The notes beneath the pieces were generated by a model that was given only the letters and a program-made list of their open reading frames with translations, did no database searches and was not told the DNA's origin. A stretch of 64,000 bases of DNA from Poindextera sp965277425. GTDB taxonomy: Bacteria > Pseudomonadota > Alphaproteobacteria > Caulobacterales > Caulobacteraceae. The translations under genes and the position numbers were made by a program. Below are positions 25,029 through 33,434 of this stretch, one piece after another. The DNA is taken from contig CBDICR010000005.1 of the NCBI GenBank assembly GCA_965277425.1, forward strand, positions 496,001 to 560,000, given 5' to 3'. Positions within the stretch are counted from its first letter, which is position 1. Each line of letters opens with the position of its first letter.

Positions 25029-26096
25029 ATGACCAGTCTGATCCAAACTCGAACGCCCACCCTCGCCGAACTGGACGAGCGCGCCCGCGACATATTCCGG
25101 CGCGTGGTCGAGGCCTATCTGGAGACCGGCGACCCGGTCGGCTCGCGCACCTTGTCCAAGGGCGGCGTGCACCTGTCGCCGGCCTCGATCCGCAACACCA
25201 TGCAGGATCTGACCCAGCTTGGCCTGCTCGGCGCGCCGCACATCAGCGCCGGCCGCATCCCGACCCATGCGGGCCTGCGCCTGTTCGTCGACGGCATCCT
25301 CGAAGTGGGCGACCTGATCGAGAGCGAACGGCGCGACATCGACGCGCGGCTTTCCGCCCGCGGGCAGAATTTCGAGGAGGCGCTGAGCGCGGCCAGCGAA
25401 CTGCTGTCAGGCCTCGCCGGCGGCGCCAGCATGGTGGTGACGCCGGTGCGCGACGTCGGCGTCAAGCATGTGGAGTTCGTCACCCTGGGCGCCGACCAGG
25501 CCCTGGCCATCATGGTGTTCGAAGACGGGGCGGTTGAAAACCGGCTGATGCTCAAGCCGGCCGGACTGACGCCGGCGGCGCTGACCGAGGCGTCGAACTT
25601 CCTCAATTCGCGACTCAAGGGCCGCACCCTGGCCGAGGCCGGCAGCGAGATGCGCGGCGAACTCGAAGGGGCGCGCCGGCAACTGGACGCAACGGCGGCG
25701 GGCCTGGTCGAACAGGGCATCGCCGCCTGGAGCGGCGGCGAGGGCGTGGCGCGCTCGCTGATCGTGCGCGGCCAGGCCAAGCTGCTAGCGGAGCCCAACG
25801 CCCTCGACGACCTGGAACGGGTCAGGATGCTGTTCGACGATCTGGAACAGAAGGAGCAGCTCATCGGTCTTCTGGATGATGTCAAGAACGCCCAGGGCGT
25901 GCGCATCTTTATCGGGGCCGAGACGCGGCTATTTTCGCTGTCGGGTTCCGCTGTGATCGCCGCGCCCTATATGTCGGGCCGACAAAAGGTTCTGGGCGCG
26001 ATCGGCGTGATCGGGCCCGCGCGCCTGAACTATGCGCGGGTGATACCCCTGGTGGACTATACCGCCCGCGCGCTCGGACGATTGCTGAACGCCTAG
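25029..26096 (+). CDS. hrcA: Heat-inducible transcription repressor HrcA
   Basis: Represses groESL and related chaperone genes by binding CIRCE elements. It is 355 residues. The winged helix near residues 10-75 reads RDIFRRVVEAYLETGDPVGSRTLSK and SPASIRNTMQDLTQLGLL; the GAF-like body and FIGAETRLFSLSGSAVIAAPY with GVIGPARLNYARVIPLV end the protein. No CIRCE repeat was seen in front of hrcA itself. grpE follows 12 bp later, presumably in one operon. Confidence 0.96.
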   Translation: MTSLIQTRTPTLAELDERARDIFRRVVEAYLETGDPVGSRTLSKGGVHLSPASIRNTMQDLTQLGLLGAPHISAGRIPTHAGLRLFVDGILEVGDLIESERRDIDARLSARGQNFEEALSAASELLSGLAGGASMVVTPVRDVGVKHVEFVTLGADQALAIMVFEDGAVENRLMLKPAGLTPAALTEASNFLNSRLKGRTLAEAGSEMRGELEGARRQLDATAAGLVEQGIAAWSGGEGVARSLIVRGQAKLLAEPNALDDLERVRMLFDDLEQKEQLIGLLDDVKNAQGVRIFIGAETRLFSLSGSAVIAAPYMSGRQKVLGAIGVIGPARLNYARVIPLVDYTARALGRLLNA

Positions 26097-26108
26097 AGGA
26101 ACGAGACC

Positions 26109-26735
26109 ATGACCGACGAAACCGCGCCGGCCGACAAAGACGCCGAAGATTGGGAGATCGAAGACCGGGCCCAAGACACCGAATTGCTGCGCGCCGAACT
26201 GGCGTCCTTGAAGGAACAGGTGCTGCGCTACGCCGCCGAGGCGGAAAACACCAAGCGCCGCGCCGAGCGCGAGGCCAATGACGCGCGCGCCTTCGCCATC
26301 CAGAGGTTCGCCCGCGATCTGCTCGGGGTCGCCGACAATCTGGCCCGCGCTCGCGAACATGCGCCCGCCAACGCCGACGACCCGCTGGTCAAGAACCTCG
26401 CCGTCGGCCTGGAGATGACGGAGAAGGACCTGCTCACCGCCTTCGATCGCAATGGCCTCAAGCGCGTCGACCCGCCGCGCGGCGCCAAGTTCGATCCCCA
26501 CCAGCACCAGGCGGTGATGGAACGCCCGGCCGACGACATCGGCCCCGGCGCGGTCCTGGAGGTGCTGCAGCCGGGCTACGACCTGATGGGACGCATCGTG
26601 CGGCCGGCCATGGTGGTGGTCTCGGCCAAGGGCTCCAAGGGCGAGGCGCCGGCGGAGGCCGCGCCCGCCAACCCCTACGCCCATCCGGAAGGCGAACCGG
26701 ACGGCGCGGGCGGCGCGGTGGATCAGAAGGCCTAA
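26109..26735 (+). CDS. grpE: Nucleotide exchange factor GrpE
   Basis: Nucleotide exchange factor for DnaK. It is 208 residues. The long N-terminal helix (LRAELASLKEQVLRYAAEAENTKRRAEREANDA) is a coiled coil. The beta-domain has KFDPHQHQAVMERPADDIGPGAVLEVLQPGYDLMGRIVRPAMVVVS, the GrpE signature. The C-terminal tail is Pro/Ala rich. It is second in the hrcA-grpE heat-shock operon and its stop overlaps the convergent hydrolase gene by 4 bp. Confidence 0.96.
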   Translation: MTDETAPADKDAEDWEIEDRAQDTELLRAELASLKEQVLRYAAEAENTKRRAEREANDARAFAIQRFARDLLGVADNLARAREHAPANADDPLVKNLAVGLEMTEKDLLTAFDRNGLKRVDPPRGAKFDPHQHQAVMERPADDIGPGAVLEVLQPGYDLMGRIVRPAMVVVSAKGSKGEAPAEAAPANPYAHPEGEPDGAGGAVDQKA

Positions 26736-27616
26736 TCTCGCCTGGGCGGCACGTCGTTCAAGGCGAAGTGGGCCAAAAGGCGCGACCAGCCGTCCATGGC
26801 GTCGGCGGCGTTGTAGCTGGATCGGTAATCGGCGTGAAAACCGTGGCCGGCGTCCTCATAGATGATGATCTCGCTGCCGGTCTTGCCCGCCTTGGCCAGG
26901 GCCTCGCGCATGGCCGGCACGGCGAGGCTGGTCGGATCCTTGGCCGGGTTGGCGTAGAGGCCGAGCACCGGCGCGTGCAGGTCGGCGACCTTGTCGATCG
27001 GCCAGATCGCATTCGGATCGGGCGCGGCGCCCGCCGCCGGCGCCAGGCGGCCATACCAGGCTACGCCGGCCTTGAAGTCCGGGAAGGTCTCGCAGGCCAG
27101 CCAGGCATATTTGCCGCCCCAGCAAAAGCCGGTGATGGCGAGCTTGCGCGGCTCGACATAGGCCTGGGCCTTCAGGAGGTCGAGCGCGCCGGCGATGTCG
27201 CCCATCACCTGCCGGTCGGAGGCCGCGGCGACGATCTTCATGATGGCGTCCCGGTCGGTCAGCGGCGCCGGATCGCCCACCCGCACGAAGAAGGCCGGCG
27301 CGATGGCCGCATAGCCGAGCTTGGCGAAGCGGCGGCAGACGTCGCGGATATATTCGTGCAGGCCGAATATCTCGGAGACCACGACAACGGCCGGATAGCG
27401 CCCGCGCCCGTCGGGCCTGGCCACATAGGCCGGGATGCCGGTCGGCAGCATCACCGTCTCGGTGATCAGCCCCGCCTCGTCGGTATGGATGGGATCGGCG
27501 TCCGCCGCCAAGGCGTAGGCGGCATAGCCGGCGAACATGGCCAGCCCGGCCAGCCCGCGCCGAGAAAGGTGGAAATCCTCGGGCGCGGAGCCTTCCGGTC
27601 GGGTCAGATTGAGCAT
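26732..27616 (-). CDS. Dienelactone hydrolase family protein, exported
   Basis: 294 residues from the ATG at 27616, chosen for its GAGGAAC site; the longer frame lacks one. A twin-arginine-like signal (LSRRGLAGLAMFAGYAAYALAADA, about residues 18-41) suggests export. The alpha/beta hydrolase fold has the Cys nucleophile in ITGFCWGGKYAW near 165, the Asp near YANPAKDP and the His in AGHGFHADYR near 265, giving the Cys-Asp-His triad of dienelactone hydrolases. The substrate is unknown; many members act on other esters or lactones. It is convergent with grpE. Confidence 0.85.
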   Translation of the reverse strand: MLNLTRPEGSAPEDFHLSRRGLAGLAMFAGYAAYALAADADPIHTDEAGLITETVMLPTGIPAYVARPDGRGRYPAVVVVSEIFGLHEYIRDVCRRFAKLGYAAIAPAFFVRVGDPAPLTDRDAIMKIVAAASDRQVMGDIAGALDLLKAQAYVEPRKLAITGFCWGGKYAWLACETFPDFKAGVAWYGRLAPAAGAAPDPNAIWPIDKVADLHAPVLGLYANPAKDPTSLAVPAMREALAKAGKTGSEIIIYEDAGHGFHADYRSSYNAADAMDGWSRLLAHFALNDVPPRRD

Positions 27617-27717
27617 GACGGTTCCTCTGGCGACTTTCCCCAGGTCATCGTGCGTCATCCACGACCGCGAAGTCAAAGCGCCGCGCTTGCCGGCGTCCGC
27701 ACCGCATGCGAATAAAG

Positions 27718-27733
27718 TCAAACGACCGTTTGA
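27718..27733. promoter_or_regulatory. Perfect palindrome TCAAACG-AC-CGTTTGA, TetR-type operator
   Basis: A 16-bp inverted repeat with 7-bp perfect arms, 18 bp before the 32-codon leader frame and about 100 bp upstream of the divergent hydrolase start. Size and symmetry fit a TetR-family operator. No TetR gene lies in the window, so the regulator would be encoded elsewhere. Confidence 0.55.
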
Positions 27734-27750
27734 ACGAGAGAGAACCGCCA

Positions 27751-27849
27751 ATGGACCTTGTGCCCATGAAGCTCGGCGAATACGGCGACCTGGTCTCTCC
27801 GCCGAAGGTTGGGTGCGCGACTACCCTGTCGGGTCCGTGGGCCCGATGA
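27751..27849 (+). CDS. Possible 32-codon leader peptide upstream of the PPOX gene
   Basis: An ATG frame beginning MDLVPMKLGEYGDLVSPP ends at a TGA that overlaps the next ATG as ATGA. It follows GAGAGAGAACC and the palindrome. It may be a coupled leader, a small protein, or the stump of a gene once controlled by the operator. Composition gives no function. Confidence 0.35.
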   Translation: MDLVPMKLGEYGDLVSPPKVGCATTLSGPWAR

Positions 27850-28298
27850 GCCTGGAACTCACCGGGGAGATCCGCGGGCTCGTCGACGGCGCGCTGGTCG
27901 CCGGCAACCCCATGCTGCTGGCGGTGGTCACCGCCGACGGCAAGCCGCGGATGAGCTTTCGCGGTTCGGTGCAGACGCTGAGCCCCGATCAGCTCGGCTT
28001 CTGGGTGCGGCGCGTCGAGGGCGAGACCATGGAGGGGATCAAGGCCAATCCGAACGTCGCCCTGATGTATCGCGACGCTGGAAAGCGGATCCTGTTGCAG
28101 TTCGCCGGCCGCGCGCGCATCGCCATCGACCCCGCAGAGCGCGCGCGCGTCTTTGAAAGCGCGCCCGAGCCGGAGCAACGCGCCGATCCCGAGCGCAAGG
28201 GCGAAGGCGTGGTCATCGACCTCGACCGGCTCGAAGGCATGCTGGGCCTGAACGCCGAGGGCAAACCCAACCTTCTGCGCCTGGCGCGGGCGGGCTGA
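27846..28298 (+). CDS. Pyridoxamine 5'-phosphate oxidase-like flavoprotein
   Basis: 150 residues from the ATG at 27846. The split-barrel core reads GNPMLLAVVTADGKPRMSFRGSVQTLSPDQLGFWVRRVEGETMEGIKANPNVALMYRDAGKR when taken in pieces: PMLLAVVTADGKPRMS is strand 1-2, and LGFWVRR plus NPNVALMYRD are the flavin-binding strands. This is the PPOX/FMN-binding family, not PdxH itself. Cofactor (FMN, F420 or heme) and substrate are unknown. It may be translationally coupled to the leader frame. Confidence 0.8.
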   Translation: MSLELTGEIRGLVDGALVAGNPMLLAVVTADGKPRMSFRGSVQTLSPDQLGFWVRRVEGETMEGIKANPNVALMYRDAGKRILLQFAGRARIAIDPAERARVFESAPEPEQRADPERKGEGVVIDLDRLEGMLGLNAEGKPNLLRLARAG

Positions 28299-28373
28299 GC
28301 GCCGGCTTGACAGCCCGCGGCGGCTGGCCGAGTTGAGCCAAACCAAACCGGTGCGCGAGGACCAGAGAACGGC

Positions 28374-29084
28374 ATGGCGATTGGAGGCCTGTGCGGGCGT
28401 TGGGCGATGGTGTTCGCCGGGCTCGCGAGCCTCGCCGCCGGACCGGCGCGCGCGGCTTGGCCGAACGCCCTGCCCGCCCAACCGCTGGTCCAGGCGCCGC
28501 GCGTCTGCGCGCCCGGCATCGTTCCGATCAATCGCCGCTGCCGCGTGGTCGATTTCGCCAGCCTCGGTCAATTCAACGGCAGGCGCTGGTACTATGCCTT
28601 CTACGCCACCCACTGGGCGGACCTGCACGGTCATCACGACCGAGGCTTTCCAATTGTCTTTTTTCTGCAGAAGCCCGCCACCCTGCGCCTGAGCCTTTGG
28701 GTGGACGACGCGCCGGGGCTGGCGGGACGCTGGGCGCTGACGGCGCCGACGCGGCCCGTCCTGATCGAACGGCCGGACTCGATCTATCTCGGCCTTACGC
28801 TGAAGGCGGTCGAGGGACCGGACGACCAGCGCCTGTTCCGCCTGGCCGGCCTGCACTGGCGGATGATCGACGTGCTGGACCGCTCGCCGGCCGATCAGGC
28901 GCGGCTGGACGCGGTGACGCCGAGGGGGTGCACTCAGGGCGACAACTGGAGCTACGACTGGACGGCCTTCACCCTGCGCGTCCCGTTGAAGGCGGATCTG
29001 GGCGGCGGCTGCGGAACCATCGTGGCCGGCCTCGCCGCCCACCGCACGCGGGTCGCGCTGACTGCCGCCCATCTCATACCTTAG
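28374..29084 (+). CDS. Secreted protein of unknown function
   Basis: 236 residues with a Sec signal ending GPARAAW (about residue 27). Pieces such as VCAPGIVPINRRCRVVDFASLG and GRRWYYAFYATHWADLHGHHDRGFP carry a His-rich stretch (HGHHDRG). Two Cys pairs (CAPG...RRC and RGCTQ...GGGCGT) could form disulfides. I recognise no family. GC matches the neighbours. It lies alone between the PPOX gene and the HAD hydrolase. Confidence 0.7.
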   Translation: MAIGGLCGRWAMVFAGLASLAAGPARAAWPNALPAQPLVQAPRVCAPGIVPINRRCRVVDFASLGQFNGRRWYYAFYATHWADLHGHHDRGFPIVFFLQKPATLRLSLWVDDAPGLAGRWALTAPTRPVLIERPDSIYLGLTLKAVEGPDDQRLFRLAGLHWRMIDVLDRSPADQARLDAVTPRGCTQGDNWSYDWTAFTLRVPLKADLGGGCGTIVAGLAAHRTRVALTAAHLIP

Positions 29085-29130
29085 CGGGCTTGAGGTTGAC
29101 CCCCGGAGCCTCGGCGGCTACCCGCCAGCC

Positions 29131-29997
29131 ATGACCACGCCCGCCATCCTGCATGGCCTTTCCGAAATCGCCTTGGACTATGACGCCCTGCTCTGCGACG
29201 TCTGGGGCGTCGTGCACAACGGGCGCGAACGTTTTGCCGAGGCTTGCGCCGCCCTTGGCCGCTTCAGGGCCGAGCGCGGCCCCGTCATCCTGATCTCCAA
29301 CGCGCCGCGCCCGGCCGCCGACGTGCTGCCGCAGCTTGGCGCCCTGAACGTTCCGCGCGAGGCCTGGACGGCGATGATCACTTCGGGCGACGCCACGCGG
29401 GCGCTTCTGGCCGAACGCGCGCCGGGGCCCGCCTGGGCGATCGGGCCGGAGCGGGACGCGCCGCTCTATGAGGGCCTCGGCCTCGACTTCCGGGGGCCTG
29501 AGGACGCTGCCTTCATCGCCTGCACCGGGCCGACCGACGACACGGCGGAGACGCCGGAAGACTATCGCGAGCGCCTGGCGCTCTGCGCGCGGCGCGGCCT
29601 GACCATGATCTGCGCCAATCCCGACCGCGTGGTGCAGCGCGGCGACCAGTTGGTCTATTGCGGCGGCGCGCTGGCCGACCTTTACGCCGGGCTGGACGGG
29701 GCGGTGGTGATGGCGGGCAAGCCCTACGCGCCCATCTACGAACTCGCGCTCGGTGAGGCGGCCGCGCATCTGGGTCGGCCGCTGGAGCTTGGCCGCGTGC
29801 TTTGCGTCGGCGACGGGATCGCGACCGACCTGGGCGGCGCCGCCAATCAGGGACTGGACGCCCTCTTCATCGCCCACGGCATCCATGCCGCCGAGGCGCT
29901 TGAGGCCGACGGCCGCCTCGAACCCGCGCGCCTGGCCGCCCTGCTTGCCCGCGAAGGCGGCGCCGCGCGCTTCGCCATGCCTGGCCTTGTCTGGTGA
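29131..29997 (+). CDS. HAD-superfamily hydrolase, TIGR01459 group
   Basis: 288 residues, class IIA HAD phosphatase. The nucleophile Asp lies in ALLCDVWGVVHNG near residue 22; ILISNAPRPA near 52 is motif II; GKPYAPIYELAL near 195 supplies the Lys; and VGDGIATDLGGAANQGLDALFIAHG near 223 is motif III with two Asp. This group is common in alphaproteobacteria and of unknown substrate. The stop overlaps the MaoC frame as GTGA. Confidence 0.9.
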   Translation: MTTPAILHGLSEIALDYDALLCDVWGVVHNGRERFAEACAALGRFRAERGPVILISNAPRPAADVLPQLGALNVPREAWTAMITSGDATRALLAERAPGPAWAIGPERDAPLYEGLGLDFRGPEDAAFIACTGPTDDTAETPEDYRERLALCARRGLTMICANPDRVVQRGDQLVYCGGALADLYAGLDGAVVMAGKPYAPIYELALGEAAAHLGRPLELGRVLCVGDGIATDLGGAANQGLDALFIAHGIHAAEALEADGRLEPARLAALLAREGGAARFAMPGLVW

Positions 29998-30473
29998 TCG
30001 ACAGGGCCGCGCGCTTCGCTAAAAGCATGACCAGCGGCGGGAGGGCCATTGTGGGCGGGCTTTATCTGGAAGATCTGAGCGTCGGCCAGGGCGCAGAGCG
30101 GGTCCAAGCGGTGACCGAGGCCGACATCACCGCCTTCGCCGCGGTCTCCGGCGACACCAATCCGCTGCATCTGGACGAGGCCTATGCCGCCACGACCGCG
30201 TTCAAGGGCCGGATCGCCCACGGCATGTTGGGCGCGAGCTATCTTTCCGCCGTGCTGGGGACAGAGCTGCCGGGGCCTGGCGCGGTCTATCTGACCCAGA
30301 GCCTGCGCTTTCGCCGCCCCATCCGCATCGGCGATGAGGTGACCGCCCGGGTGCGCATCACGGCCATCGATACGGACAAGGCGCGGGTGACGCTGGAAAC
30401 CACCTGCCTGGTCGACGACAAGGCCGTGCTCGAGGGCGAGGCGGTGGTGATGGTCGCGCGGCGGAGCACATAG
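29994..30473 (+). CDS. MaoC-like (R)-specific enoyl-CoA hydratase
   Basis: 159 residues from a GTG coupled to the HAD gene; an internal ATG at 30027 is an alternative start. The hot-dog fold has the hydratase 2 motif AVSGDTNPLHLDEAYA with KGRIAHGMLGASYLSAVLG, giving the catalytic Asp/His pair seen in PhaJ-type hydratases. The likely reaction is hydration of trans-2-enoyl-CoA to (R)-3-hydroxyacyl-CoA. ribF follows 4 bp later. Confidence 0.88.
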   Translation: MIDRAARFAKSMTSGGRAIVGGLYLEDLSVGQGAERVQAVTEADITAFAAVSGDTNPLHLDEAYAATTAFKGRIAHGMLGASYLSAVLGTELPGPGAVYLTQSLRFRRPIRIGDEVTARVRITAIDTDKARVTLETTCLVDDKAVLEGEAVVMVARRST

Positions 30474-30477
30474 AGCC

Positions 30478-31413
30478 TTGGCCTTGCAGATCATCGAAGG
30501 CTGGCGCGACCTTGGAGACGACGTGCGCGGCGCGGCCGTGGCGTTCGGCGAATTCGACGGCGTACATCTGGGACACCGGGCGGTGATCGCCCTGGCGGCG
30601 AAGGCCGCGCGAGCCCTGGACGCCCCGCTGGGCGTCATCAGTTTCGAGCCGCATCCGCGCCGCTGGTTCTCGCCGGACGCCGAGCCGTTCCAGCTGACCA
30701 CCCGCGGCCAGCAGGCGCGCGCGCTGGAAGCCCTGGGCGCGGACCTTCTCTATGTCATTCCCTTCAACGAGCCGCTGGCCGTCATGAGCGACGAGGCCTT
30801 CGCGCGCGACGTCCTGGCCGCCGGCCTGGGCGCCCGTCATGTGGCGGCCGGCTTCGACGTCACCTTCGGTAAGGATCGAAGCGGCGACCCCGACGCGATG
30901 CGCCGCTATGGCGAGGCCTTCGGTTTTTCCGTCTCCATCGCGCCCCGGCTGGGCGACGCCGACGCGGCCAAATACTCCTCCAGCGCCGTTCGCGAGGCGT
31001 TGAAGGCGGGGCGGCCGGAGCGCGCGGCGGAGATCCTCGGCCGCTCCTTCGCCATGGAGGGCGTGGTCGTCGAGGGCCAACACCTCGGCCGCACGCTGGG
31101 GTTTCCGACCGCCAATGTCCCGGCCGGCGACTATGTGCGCCCAAGGCTCGGCTCCTACGCGACCCGCACCCGGTTGCCCGACGGCCGCGCGGTCCCCGGC
31201 GTGGCGAATTTCGGCGAGAATCCGGCGACCGGCAAGGTCGAGGCCAGGCTCGAAGTGCACCTGTTCGACTTCGACGAGGTCCTTTACGGCCAATGCCTGG
31301 AGACCGAGCTGATCGCCTTTTTGAGGCCCGAGCTCGATTTCGACAGTCTTGAGGCCCTCACCGCCCAGATCGCCGACGACGCCGAGGCCGCGCGAGCCCG
31401 GCTGGGACTTTAA
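30478..31413 (+). CDS. ribF: Bifunctional riboflavin kinase/FAD synthetase
   Basis: Converts riboflavin to FMN then FAD. It is 311 residues, full length. The start is most likely the TTG at 30478. The adenylyltransferase half has AFGEFDGVHLGHRAVI near residue 22 and FEPHPRRWF near 57; the Y-SSSAVREALKAG element is near 162. The kinase half has GRTLGFPTANVPAG near 205 and GVANFGENPATG near 240. It is third in the HAD-MaoC-ribF run; ileS, a frequent neighbour elsewhere, is absent here. Confidence 0.95.
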   Translation: MALQIIEGWRDLGDDVRGAAVAFGEFDGVHLGHRAVIALAAKAARALDAPLGVISFEPHPRRWFSPDAEPFQLTTRGQQARALEALGADLLYVIPFNEPLAVMSDEAFARDVLAAGLGARHVAAGFDVTFGKDRSGDPDAMRRYGEAFGFSVSIAPRLGDADAAKYSSSAVREALKAGRPERAAEILGRSFAMEGVVVEGQHLGRTLGFPTANVPAGDYVRPRLGSYATRTRLPDGRAVPGVANFGENPATGKVEARLEVHLFDFDEVLYGQCLETELIAFLRPELDFDSLEALTAQIADDAEAARARLGL

Positions 31414-31420
31414 GAACGGA

Positions 31421-33088
31421 TCAGGCCGTCAGCGGCCGCCCGCGCGTTTCCGGCAGGAAGACAATGACGCAGACCACGCCGATGGCGGTGAAGACGATGG
31501 GATACCAGAGCCCGGCATAGATGTTGCCGGTGGCCACCACGATGGAAAAGGACGCCACCGGCTGAAACCCGCCGATCCAGCCGGTGCCGAGGTGGTAGGG
31601 AAAGGACAGCGCCGTATAGCGCACACGGGTCGGGAAGAGCTCGACCAGGGCCGCCGCCATCGGGCCGTAGAGGGCCGTGGCCGCGATCACGAAAACCATC
31701 AGCACGGCGAGCAGCAGCGGCGTGTTGACCCGCGCCGGATCGGCCTTGGCCGGATAGCCGGCCTTGGCCAAGGCGGCGTCGATGTCCTTGCTCACCTTGG
31801 CCGTGGCCGCCTTCAGAGCCGGCGCCGCCAAGCCGTGGCCAGCGACCGAGGCGACCAGGGCGGCGCCGACGCGCACCTGGGCCAGGCTGCCCGCGGGCGC
31901 CGCCTGATTGGAATAGGCGATGCCGCCGTTGGCCAGCGCGCTCTTGGCGATGTCGCAGCTGGAAACGAACTTCAGCTTGCCCGTCGGATCGAACTGCGAG
32001 CTGCAGTCGGCCGGGTCGGCGACCACAACCACCGGGGTGCGATGGCTCGCCGCCACCAGGGCCGGATTGGCCCCCTCAGTCAGCAGCATGAAGCCGGGAT
32101 AGAGGGTGACAACGCCCAGCGTCATGCCGAACCACATCACCCACTTGCGGCCTATCTTGTCCGACAGCCAGCCGAAGAAGACATAGCAGGGCGCGCTGGC
32201 CGCGGCGGCGATCATGATCAGGATCTGGGCGACCGCGCCGTCCAGCTTGGCGAACTTCTCCATGAAAACCTGGGAATAGAAGAAGACCGTGTACCAATAG
32301 GCCCCTTGAGCGGTCATCAGGCAGAAGAAGGCGATCAACACCAGCTTGAGGTTCGGCCAGTTGCCGAAGGCCTCGGTGAAGGGCGCCTTGGTCGCGTTGC
32401 CCTCGTCCTTGAGCTGCTGAAAGGCCGGGCTTTCCGACAGACGCATCCGCATCCATATCGAGATGGCCAAGAGGCCGGCCGAAGCGAAAAAAGGGATGCG
32501 CCAGCCCCAGTCGGCGAACGCCGCCTCGCCCGTGGCCGATCGCGTCAGATAGATGACCGTCAGGGCGGCGATCAGGCCGAAGGAGGCCGCCGTCTGCACC
32601 CAGCCGGTGAGGAAGCCGCGCCGATGGGCCTCCGCGTGCTCCGCGACATAGATGGCCGCGCCGCCGTACTGGCCGCCCAGCGCCGTGCCCTGGATGCACC
32701 GCAGTATGATCAGAAGGATGGGCGAGAGGATTCCCGCCTGGGCGTAGGTGGGTAAAAGTCCGATGCAGAATGTGCCGCCGCCCATCATGGTCACGGTGAT
32801 CAGGAAGGCGGCCTTGCGGCCCAGAAGGTCGCCGACGCGCCCGAAGATCAGCGCCCCCAAAGGGCGAAACGCAAAGCCGACGCCGAACAGGGCCAGGGCC
32901 GCGATCAGGCCGGCCGTCGCCCCCAGTTCGGCGAAAAAGGTCTTCGAGATGATCTGGACCAGGCTGCCGAAGATGAAGAAGTCGTACCACTCGAAGGCGG
33001 TGCCCGCGCAGGAGGCGGCGACCACCGTGCGCATGGCGGTGACGGGCGCGATGGCGCGGGGCGCCGCATCCGCCGTGAGTTCAGCCAT
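31421..33088 (-). CDS. MHS-family major facilitator transporter with extra loop domain
   Basis: 555 residues from the ATG at 33088, behind a GGAGG site. It has twelve helices of the metabolite:H+ symporter type: GTAFEWYDFFIFGSL at the start, the loop 2-3 motif FGRVGDLLGRKAAFLITV and RCIQGTALGGQYGGAAIYVAEH. The substrate is probably an organic acid, as in other MHS members. Unusually, about 120 residues between helices 8 and 9 or 9 and 10 (near 325-435) form a soluble insertion containing two Cys (DCSS, SSCD). It is convergent with ribF. Confidence 0.88.
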   Translation of the reverse strand: MAELTADAAPRAIAPVTAMRTVVAASCAGTAFEWYDFFIFGSLVQIISKTFFAELGATAGLIAALALFGVGFAFRPLGALIFGRVGDLLGRKAAFLITVTMMGGGTFCIGLLPTYAQAGILSPILLIILRCIQGTALGGQYGGAAIYVAEHAEAHRRGFLTGWVQTAASFGLIAALTVIYLTRSATGEAAFADWGWRIPFFASAGLLAISIWMRMRLSESPAFQQLKDEGNATKAPFTEAFGNWPNLKLVLIAFFCLMTAQGAYWYTVFFYSQVFMEKFAKLDGAVAQILIMIAAAASAPCYVFFGWLSDKIGRKWVMWFGMTLGVVTLYPGFMLLTEGANPALVAASHRTPVVVVADPADCSSQFDPTGKLKFVSSCDIAKSALANGGIAYSNQAAPAGSLAQVRVGAALVASVAGHGLAAPALKAATAKVSKDIDAALAKAGYPAKADPARVNTPLLLAVLMVFVIAATALYGPMAAALVELFPTRVRYTALSFPYHLGTGWIGGFQPVASFSIVVATGNIYAGLWYPIVFTAIGVVCVIVFLPETRGRPLTA

Positions 33089-33196
33089 GATAATCCTCCC
33101 CAGACACGATTTGAGGTCTAACATCGTCAAGTTGGGCGCGGAAGGCGGCCGCGGGGCGAGCGTCTATCGCAGCCGGAACAAGGATCGGAGGTCCCG

Positions 33197-33430
33197 ATGA
33201 AGGCCGGAACGATCACATTGACGGTGGCGCTTGTGGCCATGCTGGCCTTCGCCGTCTGGGGCTTCTTCACCGCCTGGAAGCTCAGCGGCCCGGTGCGGAT
33301 GAGCATCCATGGCTATATCGCGCTGGGCCTGGCCGGCGGCGTCACCCTTTTGCTCGGCGGCGGCCTGATGTGGCTGGCCTTCTATTCGGCCAACACGGGC
33401 TGGGACGACATCGACCGAGACGGGGATTGA
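33197..33430 (+). CDS. Small two-helix membrane protein
   Basis: 77 residues with two transmembrane helices (about 6-27 and 40-63) and an acidic tail (GWDDIDRDGD). A strong GGAGG site precedes the ATG at 33197. I recognise no domain of known function. It is divergent from the MHS transporter and convergent, 4 bp apart, with the CysQ-like gene. Confidence 0.75.
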   Translation: MKAGTITLTVALVAMLAFAVWGFFTAWKLSGPVRMSIHGYIALGLAGGVTLLLGGGLMWLAFYSANTGWDDIDRDGD

Positions 33431-33434
33431 GCCT

